Part shown: in pieces, positions 17,545 through 25,549 of the stretch | How positions within the stretch are numbered: the first letter of the stretch is position 1 | Layout of the letters: every line of letters begins with the position of its first letter | DNA from: an uncultured Litoreibacter sp. | GTDB lineage: Bacteria > Pseudomonadota > Alphaproteobacteria > Rhodobacterales > Rhodobacteraceae | Direction: 5' to 3' | Assembly (NCBI RefSeq): GCF_947501785.1 | Contig: NZ_CANMXB010000001.1 | Location: forward strand, 1,240,001 to 1,304,000 | Length of the DNA: 64,000 nucleotides | The notes under the pieces: generated by a model | Database searches by the model: none | The model's input: only the letters and a program-made list of their open reading frames with translations | Told to the model about the DNA's origin: nothing | Position numbers and translations under genes: made by a program

Positions 17545-18210
17545 ATGGCGCAGGACTACAGCACGGATGCACTGGGCCCCTTTCGGGAATACGCGGTCCC
17601 CGATGTCCCGCTTGAGGCGTTGTCACGCAAACAGTTCCAATGCCCCCAAGACCCAAATCTCTACCCAACGCATCCAGCACAGGACAACAAAACCTACCAC
17701 GTGGGCGATCGCGCAAGATACAACGCGCGCGAACTGGACGCACGCGACGAGGAATGCGTCTTGTCCCAAATTGGGGACCGTAGACCCGGCGCGGGTGGCA
17801 ACCGTTCACAGGCTGCTATCGACCGGGTCATCCGACGGGCCGAAGAAACGGGCCGGCGCATCCCATGCCAGCAGGCCGATGTCGTGCTGAGATATGTTCT
17901 GTCAGACACCTACATCGACGCCTGCGGCAACTACTATCGCGGTGTGAAGGCGCTGGATTTCCTGGGAAGTTACGAAAATATGGGGACCTTGTTCTCCCCC
18001 GGGCGGGTGCAGTACCGCGTGCCAGGATCCCAGTTCAAAGAGTATTATGCCGGACAGACATATGCTGTGAAGCATACTGACTTCCTGTTTCTTGCGGACC
18101 TGCTTCCCGGCGACATGGAAAAAATCACCCGCGGCCGGACGGCAGCGCAGTCGACCCATACGCTGGACGGGGCCGGTCGCATCTTTACCTATACTGGCCC
18201 CCATAGGTAG
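17545..18210 (+). CDS. Unrecognised protein, candidate type VI effector cargo
   Basis: A 221-residue soluble protein without signal peptide, 2 bp after the DUF4123-like gene with its own GAAGG site. Its position after PAAR and adaptor makes it the presumed cargo. I do not recognise a family. A Cys (residue 108, RIPCQQADVVLRYVLS) starting a predicted helix and a later GDM...QSTHTLDGAGRIFTYTG segment with His205 recall the Cys-His layout of NlpC/P60-type peptidoglycan amidases. This is only a hypothesis. No immunity-like gene follows within the 190 bp before matB. Confidence 0.75.
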   Translation: MAQDYSTDALGPFREYAVPDVPLEALSRKQFQCPQDPNLYPTHPAQDNKTYHVGDRARYNARELDARDEECVLSQIGDRRPGAGGNRSQAAIDRVIRRAEETGRRIPCQQADVVLRYVLSDTYIDACGNYYRGVKALDFLGSYENMGTLFSPGRVQYRVPGSQFKEYYAGQTYAVKHTDFLFLADLLPGDMEKITRGRTAAQSTHTLDGAGRIFTYTGPHR

Positions 18211-18402
18211 CTGGAGCACTGAGCTGACTAAGGCGACAAACCGTATCACGAACCCACTGACGCATGCCTGATGGTGAACTCGACACGCAAAGCCGGCCCC
18301 CTCACCTTGCCCACCAAGGCCATTTGGTGTTGATCATGGCCTGCCTGTTGCCGCATCACTGCTTCATTTTCCCGAGCCCACCAAGTGCAAGGATACAGCC
18401 GC

Positions 18403-19902
18403 GTGACCAATACCCTCTATGACGCATTAATCGCCCCGCATGAAGCAAATGGCTCTGCGTTTCTGGTCGGCGACGATGGAACCACGCTGACCTATGCAAA
18501 CTTCATGAAACGAAGCGCACAAATGGCAAATCTGCTTGTCGCCGCTGGGGTATCTCCGGGCGACCGCGTGGTTGTACAGGCACCAAAACTGGCCGACACC
18601 GTAGCGCTCTTTGCCGGAACGGTTCAGGCGGGTGCAATCTATCTGCCGCTTAACACCGCCTATACCCATGCCGAGCTGCGGTACTTCGTCGAGGATGCCA
18701 GACCGGCATTGATCGTGTGCGATACCAAAGACGAGGCCGCGGTCACTGAGATTGCAAAGGGCGTCGACGCGCGCGTCCTGACGCTAGCCGGCACTTCTGG
18801 AAACCTAAGCGCGGCTGCCGACGCTCAACCAGACAAGTTCGCCACCGTGCCTCGAGCACCAGATGACCTTGCGGCGTTGCTTTATACCTCTGGCACCACG
18901 GGTCGGTCGAAGGGCGCGATGCTGTCGCACAAGAACCTGCTGTCCAATGCACAGGTCTTGACCGATCTATGGCGCATAACCTCCAAAGACCGCCTGATCC
19001 ACGCATTGCCAATCTTTCATACGCATGGGCTGTTTGTGGCAATGAACACCGCGCTGTTGGCGGGGGCAGAGGTGCGGTTGATGGCTGGTTTCAACCTGGA
19101 TGCCATTCTTGAAGAGCTTCCCCGATCCACACTGATGATGGGGGTCCCGACATTCTATACGCGCCTTCTGGAATATCCCCGTTTCGGTAAATCGCTGACG
19201 TCTTCGATGCGGCTGTTTATCTCTGGCTCCGCCCCTCTTTTGTCCGAGACGCACACCACGTTCGAGGCCCGCACCGGGCATCGCATTCTGGAGCGCTATG
19301 GAATGACAGAAACGAATATGATCACGTCGAACCCGTACCAGGGCGACCGGGTGGCTGGCACTGTTGGGTATCCGCTGCCCGGCACCGAAGTGAAAATCAC
19401 TGATCCCGACAGCGGAGATATCCTGCCTGTGGGCCAAACCGGCGTTATTGAGGTGCGCGGTGACAACGTGTTCCAAGGATATTGGAACATGCCAGAGAAA
19501 ACCGCCGAGGAACTCCGCGCAGACGGGTTCTTCCTGACCGGCGACCTCGCGACCCAGGACGAAGACGGTCGGATCACGATCGTAGGGCGCGCAAAGGACC
19601 TGATCATCTCGGGCGGCTACAACATCTACCCCAAAGAAATTGAAGATGTGCTGAACGAAATCAACGGCGTGAAAGAGAGCGCCGTTTTTGGCATACCTCA
19701 TGCGGACTTCGGGGAGAGCGTCGTTGCGGCGGTGGTGCCCCAAGACGGCACAGCCCTTGATGTCGAACTTCTCAAAGCCAAGGTCGAAACCCAACTGGCG
19801 CGCTTCAAGCATCCGAGGCGGTACATCCCCATGCACGCCCTACCCCGCAACACCATGGGCAAGGTGCAAAAGAACGTGCTGAGACAAGATTTTGGCGGTT
19901 AG
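18403..19902 (+). CDS. matB: Malonyl-CoA synthetase
   Basis: A 499-residue acyl-CoA synthetase of the ANL superfamily. The AMP-binding loop is YTSGTTGRSKGAMLSHKN, followed by ALPIFHTHGL, GSAPLL, ERYGMTETNM and the C-terminal catalytic lysine region NTMGKVQKNVL. The ALPIFHTHGLF segment and overall pattern fit MatB, which activates malonate (or methylmalonate) to the CoA ester. I start at the GTG at 18403 (MTNTLYDAL) because AAGGA lies 9 bases upstream and it matches family N-termini, rather than the in-frame GTG at 18385. It is monocistronic here. Confidence 0.9.
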   Translation: MTNTLYDALIAPHEANGSAFLVGDDGTTLTYANFMKRSAQMANLLVAAGVSPGDRVVVQAPKLADTVALFAGTVQAGAIYLPLNTAYTHAELRYFVEDARPALIVCDTKDEAAVTEIAKGVDARVLTLAGTSGNLSAAADAQPDKFATVPRAPDDLAALLYTSGTTGRSKGAMLSHKNLLSNAQVLTDLWRITSKDRLIHALPIFHTHGLFVAMNTALLAGAEVRLMAGFNLDAILEELPRSTLMMGVPTFYTRLLEYPRFGKSLTSSMRLFISGSAPLLSETHTTFEARTGHRILERYGMTETNMITSNPYQGDRVAGTVGYPLPGTEVKITDPDSGDILPVGQTGVIEVRGDNVFQGYWNMPEKTAEELRADGFFLTGDLATQDEDGRITIVGRAKDLIISGGYNIYPKEIEDVLNEINGVKESAVFGIPHADFGESVVAAVVPQDGTALDVELLKAKVETQLARFKHPRRYIPMHALPRNTMGKVQKNVLRQDFGG

Positions 19903-20327
19903 CAATTGGACCGGCTTCAGGTCGGCACCACCGCGCGAAAGGACTGGTCTAATTGGCTTATTTGACCGTCACCAAACTAACCAGCACCGCTGTTAGGATC
20001 CCGGGAAGGGGACGCCGAACAGCGGATCCGGAAAGCGCGGCTGGCTTTGCCGGTATGAGCAATCTATGCGCCGAAAACTGTTCCGACGCTCGCACGCCAT
20101 GACAACTGTTGCGGCTTGGGTCATCACCCTCCAAGCCGCCGCAATTCTGTCAGGCGCGATCTTGTTCATGGTCAACTCTGCAATGGGCTGATGCTGGACC
20201 CAGAACAAAGTCTAGGCGAATTGAAAGGTTCATCCTAACCGGACCTTCACCCTGCATTCACTATGCCGCGGTTGCAGCCCGCATTCCGGGCTTTCGCCGC
20301 ACACGTGACATCACGAGCAACTCAAGC
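19903..20327. other. Gap between matB and the VOC gene
   Basis: This 425-bp stretch holds no recognisable gene apart from a possible 41-codon ORF at 20066-20191. Scattered inverted repeats (for example CCGGCTTCAGGTCGG just after matB) are too weak to call a terminator. Confidence 0.4.
20066..20191 (+). CDS. Possible 41-residue single-helix membrane peptide
   Basis: ATG at 20066 opens a frame with a basic start (MRRKLFRRSHAM) followed by one hydrophobic helix (TVAAWVITLQAAAILSGAILFMV) and a TGA at 20189. The positive-inside layout is typical of small inner-membrane proteins. There is no strong ribosome-binding site, so it is speculative. Confidence 0.3.
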   Translation: MRRKLFRRSHAMTTVAAWVITLQAAAILSGAILFMVNSAMG

Positions 20328-21122
20328 TCACGCAGCGCGGGCTTGCGCCGAGGTGATCTTGAATTCTGTCCCCCAAGGATCGATCAAATATCCGGAGGTG
20401 TGGCTTTCGGGCGGGGCCAATAGCTCGACACTCGCGAGTCCAGTGTTTCCTTTCGAACGAAAATTTGCCCCTTTGGAGTACCACTCATTCGCGGCAAGGT
20501 GGTGGTGATATCCTCCGGACCCAAACCAGCGCGCGGAGGGCTGCGCGAAAGTCTGAACCATCCCAAGCTCTCGCGTGATGAACTGCGCAGCTTCACTCAC
20601 ATCACCGACACGAAGATGGACATGCCCGATGGCCGTCCCTTGTGGAGCGCCTTCCCATCCGGCGGCACTTTCTGCAAGTGAATTCAGGTCAAGTGGGCGC
20701 GTGGTCATCTGTACCATGTCGCCCTCTCGCTTCCAGGCGTCACGGGGCAGGTCCCGATAGATTTCGATGCCGTTGCCTTCCGGGTCACTTAGGTAAAGCG
20801 CCTCGCTAACTCCATGATGGGATGCGCCGTCAAGCTTCACGCCCCGCTCTGCGGCATAGATCAGCCACCCGCCAAGGTCTTGTTTGGAAGGCAGCAGAAA
20901 TGCCGTATGAAACAGCCCGGCCTCTTTCGGCAAGGGTTTGGCGTCGCGATCTTGGCGCAGCTCAATCAGTGTGCCGGTATCATTGCCCAGTCTGGCGGTC
21001 TCACCCGTGCGTTCGATCAGTCCCAGCCCGATCACGTCTTCATAGAAGGCCGCGGTCATATCCAAATCGCGCACCGTCAGGGCGACCTGACCAATCGAGA
21101 TAGGGGCGTCTGAGGTTGCCAT
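20328..21122 (-). CDS. VOC family protein, CatE-like (glyoxalase/extradiol dioxygenase superfamily)
   Basis: A 264-residue protein with two VOC modules: residues ~8-125 (IGQVALTVRDLDMTAAFYEDVIGLGL ... LYLSDPEGNGIEIYRD) and ~165-260 (IGHVHLRVGDVSEAAQFITRELGM ... YLIDPWGTEFKIT). It resembles catechol-2,3-dioxygenase-like CatE proteins, which use a divalent metal. The metal ligands cannot be assigned with certainty. AGGAGA precedes the ATG. It is divergent from the LysR gene 103 bp away, which is probably its regulator. Confidence 0.88.
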   Translation of the reverse strand: MATSDAPISIGQVALTVRDLDMTAAFYEDVIGLGLIERTGETARLGNDTGTLIELRQDRDAKPLPKEAGLFHTAFLLPSKQDLGGWLIYAAERGVKLDGASHHGVSEALYLSDPEGNGIEIYRDLPRDAWKREGDMVQMTTRPLDLNSLAESAAGWEGAPQGTAIGHVHLRVGDVSEAAQFITRELGMVQTFAQPSARWFGSGGYHHHLAANEWYSKGANFRSKGNTGLASVELLAPPESHTSGYLIDPWGTEFKITSAQARAA

Positions 21123-21225
21123 GTTCTTTTCTCCTACGTTTCAGCTTGTGACGAACTTAGCGATGGTCATTCACCCATGAAATGGCGATAAATAGGAGTA
21201 TGTATCGCTCAATTGGAGATAATAA

Positions 21226-22140
21226 ATGGACCGTATTGATGGGATGCAGAGCTTTGTGGCTGTCGTAGACACCGGCTCCTTTGCCGCAGCCGGGCAACGC
21301 CTCGGAATTTCCAACAAGTTGGTAAGCAAGCGAGTGGCGCAGCTTGAGAACCACCTCGAGATGACCCTGCTACACCGCACAACACGATCTATGTCGCTGA
21401 GCCATGAGGGCGAGCGTTACCTTGAAGGTGCGCGGCGAGTCCTGGCCGAGCTGGAACAATTGGAATCCGAGTTTGATGGCTCAGCAGGTCTAAAAGGCGT
21501 TGTACGCGTGGCAGCGCCCATCACTTATGGAGACATGGCAGTAGCGAAAGCCGCTGCCCGGTTCGTAGAACAGCATCCAAACGTAACAGTCGAACTTGAC
21601 CTCTCCGACCGCTACGTCGATCTAGCCAAAGGTGGGTTCGACATCGCCATCAGAATTGGCTCCCTCAGCGATTCAAGCCTGATTGTCCGCAAACTCGGAG
21701 AAACCCAAATGAAGGTCGTCGCTACGCCATCCTATCTGGCGACATACGGCACACCTTCCCACCCAGCAGAATTGTCCAATCACATTTGCATACGCGACGC
21801 CAACAACCCCGACCCAAATCGTTGGCCTTTTCAGATCGAGGGTCAGACGGTGCAGGTGCCCGTCTCCGGCCCTATCCTCGCAAACAGCCCTTCCGCGTGT
21901 CTTGTGCCAACCCGCGCAGGTCAAGGCATCTTCATTTGTCCGGATGTGTTTCTTGCAGATGACCTGAAAGCCGGAAGGCTGGTTGACCTTTTTCCCAAGT
22001 TCCACTCCCGCACAATTCCAATCCAAAGCGTCCAATTGCCATCGGCCTTTCGGAAACCGCGCGTGAAGGCGTTTGTTGAACTCATGCGTGATGTCATCAG
22101 GAACCAAAGCACCACAGCCTCACCAATGGCCCAATTCTGA
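21226..22140 (+). CDS. LysR-family transcriptional regulator
   Basis: A 304-residue protein with an N-terminal winged helix (MDRIDGMQSFVAVVDTGSFAAAGQRLGISNKLVSKRVAQLENHL) and a substrate domain starting near residue 90. The Ser-Asn-Lys-Leu-Val-Ser-Lys recognition helix places it near the CrgA/DsdC-like LysR branch. Divergent orientation to the VOC gene suggests control of the shared 103-bp promoter region. GGAGATAATAA precedes the ATG. A bidirectional terminator follows at 22247-22273. Confidence 0.93.
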   Translation: MDRIDGMQSFVAVVDTGSFAAAGQRLGISNKLVSKRVAQLENHLEMTLLHRTTRSMSLSHEGERYLEGARRVLAELEQLESEFDGSAGLKGVVRVAAPITYGDMAVAKAAARFVEQHPNVTVELDLSDRYVDLAKGGFDIAIRIGSLSDSSLIVRKLGETQMKVVATPSYLATYGTPSHPAELSNHICIRDANNPDPNRWPFQIEGQTVQVPVSGPILANSPSACLVPTRAGQGIFICPDVFLADDLKAGRLVDLFPKFHSRTIPIQSVQLPSAFRKPRVKAFVELMRDVIRNQSTTASPMAQF

Positions 22141-22246
22141 CCTTCGCGGGTCGCGCCTGTGTCATGTGGCCAGACCCATCATTCCAGACCTTGCTGCACA
22201 AGCAAAATTATCTGAACCGCGGTTGCGCTGGATGCAGATCGAAATT

Positions 22247-22273
22247 GCCGTTGGTCGCGATGCAACCAACGGC
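22247..22273. terminator. Bidirectional terminator between LysR and SDR genes
   Basis: GCCGTTGGT and ACCAACGGC form a perfect 9-bp stem with a 9-base loop, followed by AGATTTT on the plus strand. It lies between the convergent LysR and SDR genes. Confidence 0.65.
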
Positions 22274-22279
22274 AGATTT

Positions 22280-23035
22280 TCATAGCAGACGAGTTGCCAT
22301 GCCGCCATCAACGGCGAGCGGAGACCCCGTCACAAAACTGGATCTGTCGGACAACAAGAACAATGCAGATTGGGCGATTTCTTTTGGCTGAGCCATCGGT
22401 TTCATGGGGTGTAGATTGGCGATGAAATCATGTGTCTCAGGATCGTCGCCTGCCATATCGGTCATCGTTCCGCCAGGCAGTATGGTGTTAATGCGAACGC
22501 CATTTGCCGCATGATCTGACGCCAGAGATTGCATGAGCCCAATCAAGCCGGCCTTTGAAGCGGCGTAGGCACCCATTCCGGGCATACCCCCGTTGCTGAA
22601 ACCAACAAAGGTGCCCGTGAACACCATGGATCCTCCCCCACGTCTCTCCAGCGCCGGAATCTGAGCCTTTGCCGCGAAGAACGCGCTGGTTAGGTTCGTC
22701 GCGAGCACCGACTGCCAAGTATCTGAATTCATTTCAGGAATTGGCCCTATCTCACCCAAAACGCCCGCGTTGTTAAATGCGCCGTCAAGTCCGCCAAACC
22801 GCTTTTCGGCCAGGTCGACAAGTTGTCTGGAGTAAGTTTCGTCAGTCACGTCACCCGCGAGGCAAACAGCGCTCCCATTGCTTTGCGTGATTTGCCCGAC
22901 AAGCGTTCTGAGTTGGGGTTCACGGCGGGCGCCCAGCACGACATTGGCCCCTTCCGCAGCAAACACAAGCGCTGCAGCGGCTCCTATGCCGCTACTCGCC
23001 CCGGTGATGATGATTGTCTTGTCTTTCAGTTCCAT
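22280..23035 (-). CDS. Short-chain dehydrogenase/reductase
   Basis: A 251-residue classical SDR: TGASSGIG cofactor loop near residue 10, NNAG, and the catalytic YAASK. It ends with the standard SFVTGSPLAVDGG. Probably an NAD(P)-dependent alcohol or ketone oxidoreductase of unknown substrate. The start at 23035 (MELKDKT) has GGAAAGG seven bases upstream; the longer frame reaching 23155 is not supported. The catalytic serine lies around residue 138 (GSMVFTGTF region). Confidence 0.92.
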   Translation of the reverse strand: MELKDKTIIITGASSGIGAAAALVFAAEGANVVLGARREPQLRTLVGQITQSNGSAVCLAGDVTDETYSRQLVDLAEKRFGGLDGAFNNAGVLGEIGPIPEMNSDTWQSVLATNLTSAFFAAKAQIPALERRGGGSMVFTGTFVGFSNGGMPGMGAYAASKAGLIGLMQSLASDHAANGVRINTILPGGTMTDMAGDDPETHDFIANLHPMKPMAQPKEIAQSALFLLSDRSSFVTGSPLAVDGGMATRLL

Positions 23036-23324
23036 GGCCATGCCTTTCCAAATTTGCATGCCGAACAGATAGGGAAAGAGGTATGTCATGCTCGACCCGT
23101 TTCCTGCGCGTGTTGAGCATGCAGAATCGAAATCGCAAGAAACGGATCGGCTCATGGCCTGCTAGCTAAGGCTGCCGTTCTCGCGCAGAGCAGCCTTCAA
23201 CAATATGGGCTCAAAACGGACGGGGTATACGGATCAAAAAATCCCTCGAAGGCAAAGCTTTGAGAGGTGCCCGGGCGACGTCCTGAAAAAGAAGACATTT
23301 CTGAGTTGTGCGCGCCTTCGACAG

Positions 23325-23789
23325 TTAGATCTCCAAATCGAGCCTTGGCTTCCAGAACGGGCGAAACAGCTCAATCTTTGGGCAGCGATTCATGACGACC
23401 TTCAGGCCCGCGTCTTCGGCCAGTTTTGCGGCGGCATCGTCATAGACGCCGATCTGACCCCACAAAACCTTGGCACCGATAGAGATTGCTTTCTCGGCAA
23501 ACCCGTACAGCTCTTCTTTGGGTCTAAACACGTCGACCATATCGACCGGCTTATCGATCTCTTCGAGCGAACGGTACACTTTGAGCCCGCGAATGTCTTT
23601 CAGCTTGGGATTGGGATTGACCGGCAAAATATCGTACCCAATCTCGCTTAGCTGGCGCAACACGCCGTAGCTGAACTTGGTTTTGTCCGCACTGGCCCCG
23701 ACCATGGCGATGGTTTTGACTGACTTCAGGATGTCGGCCAAGTACTTCGGATCATAATCATAGATATGGTCTATTTCGGCCTCTGGCAT
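23325..23789 (-). CDS. CoA-binding (Rossmann) domain protein
   Basis: A 154-residue protein with KTIAMVGASADKTKFSYGVLRQL (nucleotide-binding loop), GYDILPVNPN, VDMVDVFRPKEEL and LWGQIGV, the pattern of YccU-type CoA-binding domains. The function of this family is not established; it binds CoA-like ligands. It begins 1 bp after the ferredoxin stop, so it is the last gene of the organosulfur operon at 23.3-33.2 kb. The start at 23789 (MPEAEIDHIY) fits homologues, and the upstream in-frame extension overlaps the ferredoxin gene. Confidence 0.9.
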   Translation of the reverse strand: MPEAEIDHIYDYDPKYLADILKSVKTIAMVGASADKTKFSYGVLRQLSEIGYDILPVNPNPKLKDIRGLKVYRSLEEIDKPVDMVDVFRPKEELYGFAEKAISIGAKVLWGQIGVYDDAAAKLAEDAGLKVVMNRCPKIELFRPFWKPRLDLEI

Positions 23790-23790
23790 C

Positions 23791-24156
23791 TCAGGGTCCT
23801 TTCGGGCTGGCGATATCCGCCTTGAGTTCGTGGGGCTCCAGCGGATCGAGAAACGGGTTGCGGTAAAGCTTGCCATGGCTTTCCACCCCGATCTCCAGTG
23901 TGATGTCACAGGTCGCCCGCGCGACGCACAAGATGACATAGCCATTGTCGATCTGGCGGTTGCTCAGCGCGACTTGGCGGCGCTGATCCACTTTGCCATC
24001 CGTCAGCTTGGCCGCGCAGGTGATGCAACCGCCATATTCGCAACCGTAGGGCAGATCGACGCCCTGTTGGCGCAACTGCTCCAACAGCGGACGGCGATCA
24101 TTGACCGCGTATTGCGCGTTCTCGCGGTTGGCCAGGGTAACGGTGTGAGTGGTCAT
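23791..24156 (-). CDS. Plant-type 2Fe-2S ferredoxin domain protein
   Basis: A 121-residue electron carrier with the cluster cysteines at 39, 44, 47 and 77 (YGCEYGGCITC ... LCVA), the C-X4-C-X2-C-Xn-C pattern of plant-type ferredoxins. A short C-terminal extension (about residues 95-121) is unassigned. The ATG at 24156 overlaps the stop of the SBP56 gene (ATGA). It may pass electrons to or from the flavin monooxygenase or molybdoenzyme of the same operon; this is inferred from linkage only. Confidence 0.92.
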   Translation of the reverse strand: MTTHTVTLANRENAQYAVNDRRPLLEQLRQQGVDLPYGCEYGGCITCAAKLTDGKVDQRRQVALSNRQIDNGYVILCVARATCDITLEIGVESHGKLYRNPFLDPLEPHELKADIASPKGP

Positions 24157-25502
24157 AACCAGATGTCGCTTGTGCAATCGCCACCGGGATAGCGCGCCTC
24201 GTGGCAGCGGCTGGGGCCATTTGGTTCTTTACCAAAATCAACGATAAAGTCTGGATTGATAACCATGCCCCCATTTTCCGGATCGCAGTCGATCTGCACC
24301 ATAACACCGCCTTTCGTGCGGATTTCCGGGTAGAACTGGTTGTCCCAGGTGCTGAACAAGCTGGTGGTCACGTATAGCCGCCGCCCATCAAGGCTCAGCT
24401 GGAACATCTGCGGCCCGCCTGCCACATCTACGCCATTAACCTGCGGGGCTTTGCCCAGAAGCCCGCCCATAAACACCTGCCCCGTCAGCACCGGATTGTG
24501 CGGATCAGAGATGTCGTATTGGCGCATGTCGCCATGCAGCCAGTTATTGAGATACAGATATTTGTCATCCATCGAGATCAGGATCGCGCTCATCACACCG
24601 GGCAAAGGGATCGGCCAATCGGGATGCATCTCGTTTTCCACGTCAATGATCTTTTCCCACTGCCATTTGCCGCCCTCTTTCCACCAGTGGATCACATTGG
24701 TGCTCAGCGCCGCCCCGCAAAAGCCGTGCGTGCTGTCGGGGTCGTGATGGAACTTGACCTCCAACGGCAACAGCCCGTCTTCGCCAAGATAGAAGCTTTC
24801 AACCGGCTCGCGCTTTTCGAAATCCCAAAAATGCAGCTCGCGCCCGTATTTCAGGTGGCCGACTTCTTCCAGATCAAACCCCGGCATGAATGTATTGGGC
24901 GCGGCCCATTCAGAACTGACCATGATGTTGTGACGCGGCTGATACCAGAAATCATAACCGAACTTGATGTCGCCCATCGAGTTTTCCCACCGACCTACAA
25001 TCTCGAAATCCTTGTTGAGATGCAGATAGCCGCCCGGGGCCTCACCCTTGGCATTGCCCAGCATCGAGATGATGATCTCGGAGCCCAGGCAATGCACGGT
25101 GTGGGGGCCGCTCAAGTCGGTCTTGGCCTTGATCTCAGCCCCATCGATGACCTTGTGCAAACGCGGCGCGCGCGGATCGGTGGCCGTGTCCACGATATGC
25201 AAATTGTTCGACCGCACGCCGGGCAAGATCAGATATTTGCGCGACATGGAGCCATCGTCAAAACAAGACGAGCACGCATTCCAGCCCATGTGATGCAGCT
25301 CATCCCCGATCCCCGGCATCTCAAGCCGGTGGATCACCTGGCTGTAGGTCGGACTGTCCGGGTCAACATCCACCGTCGCCAGATAATCCGGCTTCTGAAT
25401 GCCCGTCCCGGTATAGATCGCAATGGTGTAAAGCAGCGTCTCCCTTGGCGCTTCAATCGCATCCGCAGGAGAAGCGTAACCCGGCCCACAACACTCTGAC
25501 AT
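24153..25502 (-). CDS. SBP56 family selenium-binding protein / probable methanethiol oxidase
   Basis: A 449-residue beta-propeller protein of full SBP56 length, with the family segments NACSSCFDD near residue 80, GPHTVHCLG, SSEWAAPNTFMPGF and LYVTTSLFSTWDNQFYPE. Bacterial members include MtoX, which oxidises methanethiol to formaldehyde, sulfide and hydrogen peroxide, probably with copper. Methanethiol oxidase is the best functional guess here, but not every SBP56 protein has that activity. It lacks the SCO1/MauG-type maturation neighbours reported for MtoX loci. GGAGAGG precedes the ATG. It lies between the molybdoenzyme and ferredoxin genes of the operon. Confidence 0.9.
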   Translation of the reverse strand: MSECCGPGYASPADAIEAPRETLLYTIAIYTGTGIQKPDYLATVDVDPDSPTYSQVIHRLEMPGIGDELHHMGWNACSSCFDDGSMSRKYLILPGVRSNNLHIVDTATDPRAPRLHKVIDGAEIKAKTDLSGPHTVHCLGSEIIISMLGNAKGEAPGGYLHLNKDFEIVGRWENSMGDIKFGYDFWYQPRHNIMVSSEWAAPNTFMPGFDLEEVGHLKYGRELHFWDFEKREPVESFYLGEDGLLPLEVKFHHDPDSTHGFCGAALSTNVIHWWKEGGKWQWEKIIDVENEMHPDWPIPLPGVMSAILISMDDKYLYLNNWLHGDMRQYDISDPHNPVLTGQVFMGGLLGKAPQVNGVDVAGGPQMFQLSLDGRRLYVTTSLFSTWDNQFYPEIRTKGGVMVQIDCDPENGGMVINPDFIVDFGKEPNGPSRCHEARYPGGDCTSDIWL

Positions 25503-25549
25503 TTTCCTCTCCTTAATTCGCTAGATGCTGAACGCTCTGATTGTCAGAA

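Noticed and set aside
23097-23146. Imperfect inverted repeat CCGTTTCCTGCG/CGCAAGAAACGG upstream of the SDR gene
   Set aside because: The arms differ by one base and lie 25 or so bases apart. It could be a regulatory site, but I could not distinguish it from chance.
24498-25499. A 333-codon plus-strand frame antisense to the SBP56 gene
   Set aside because: It is a codon-bias shadow of the SBP56 protein, which matches its family along its full length.
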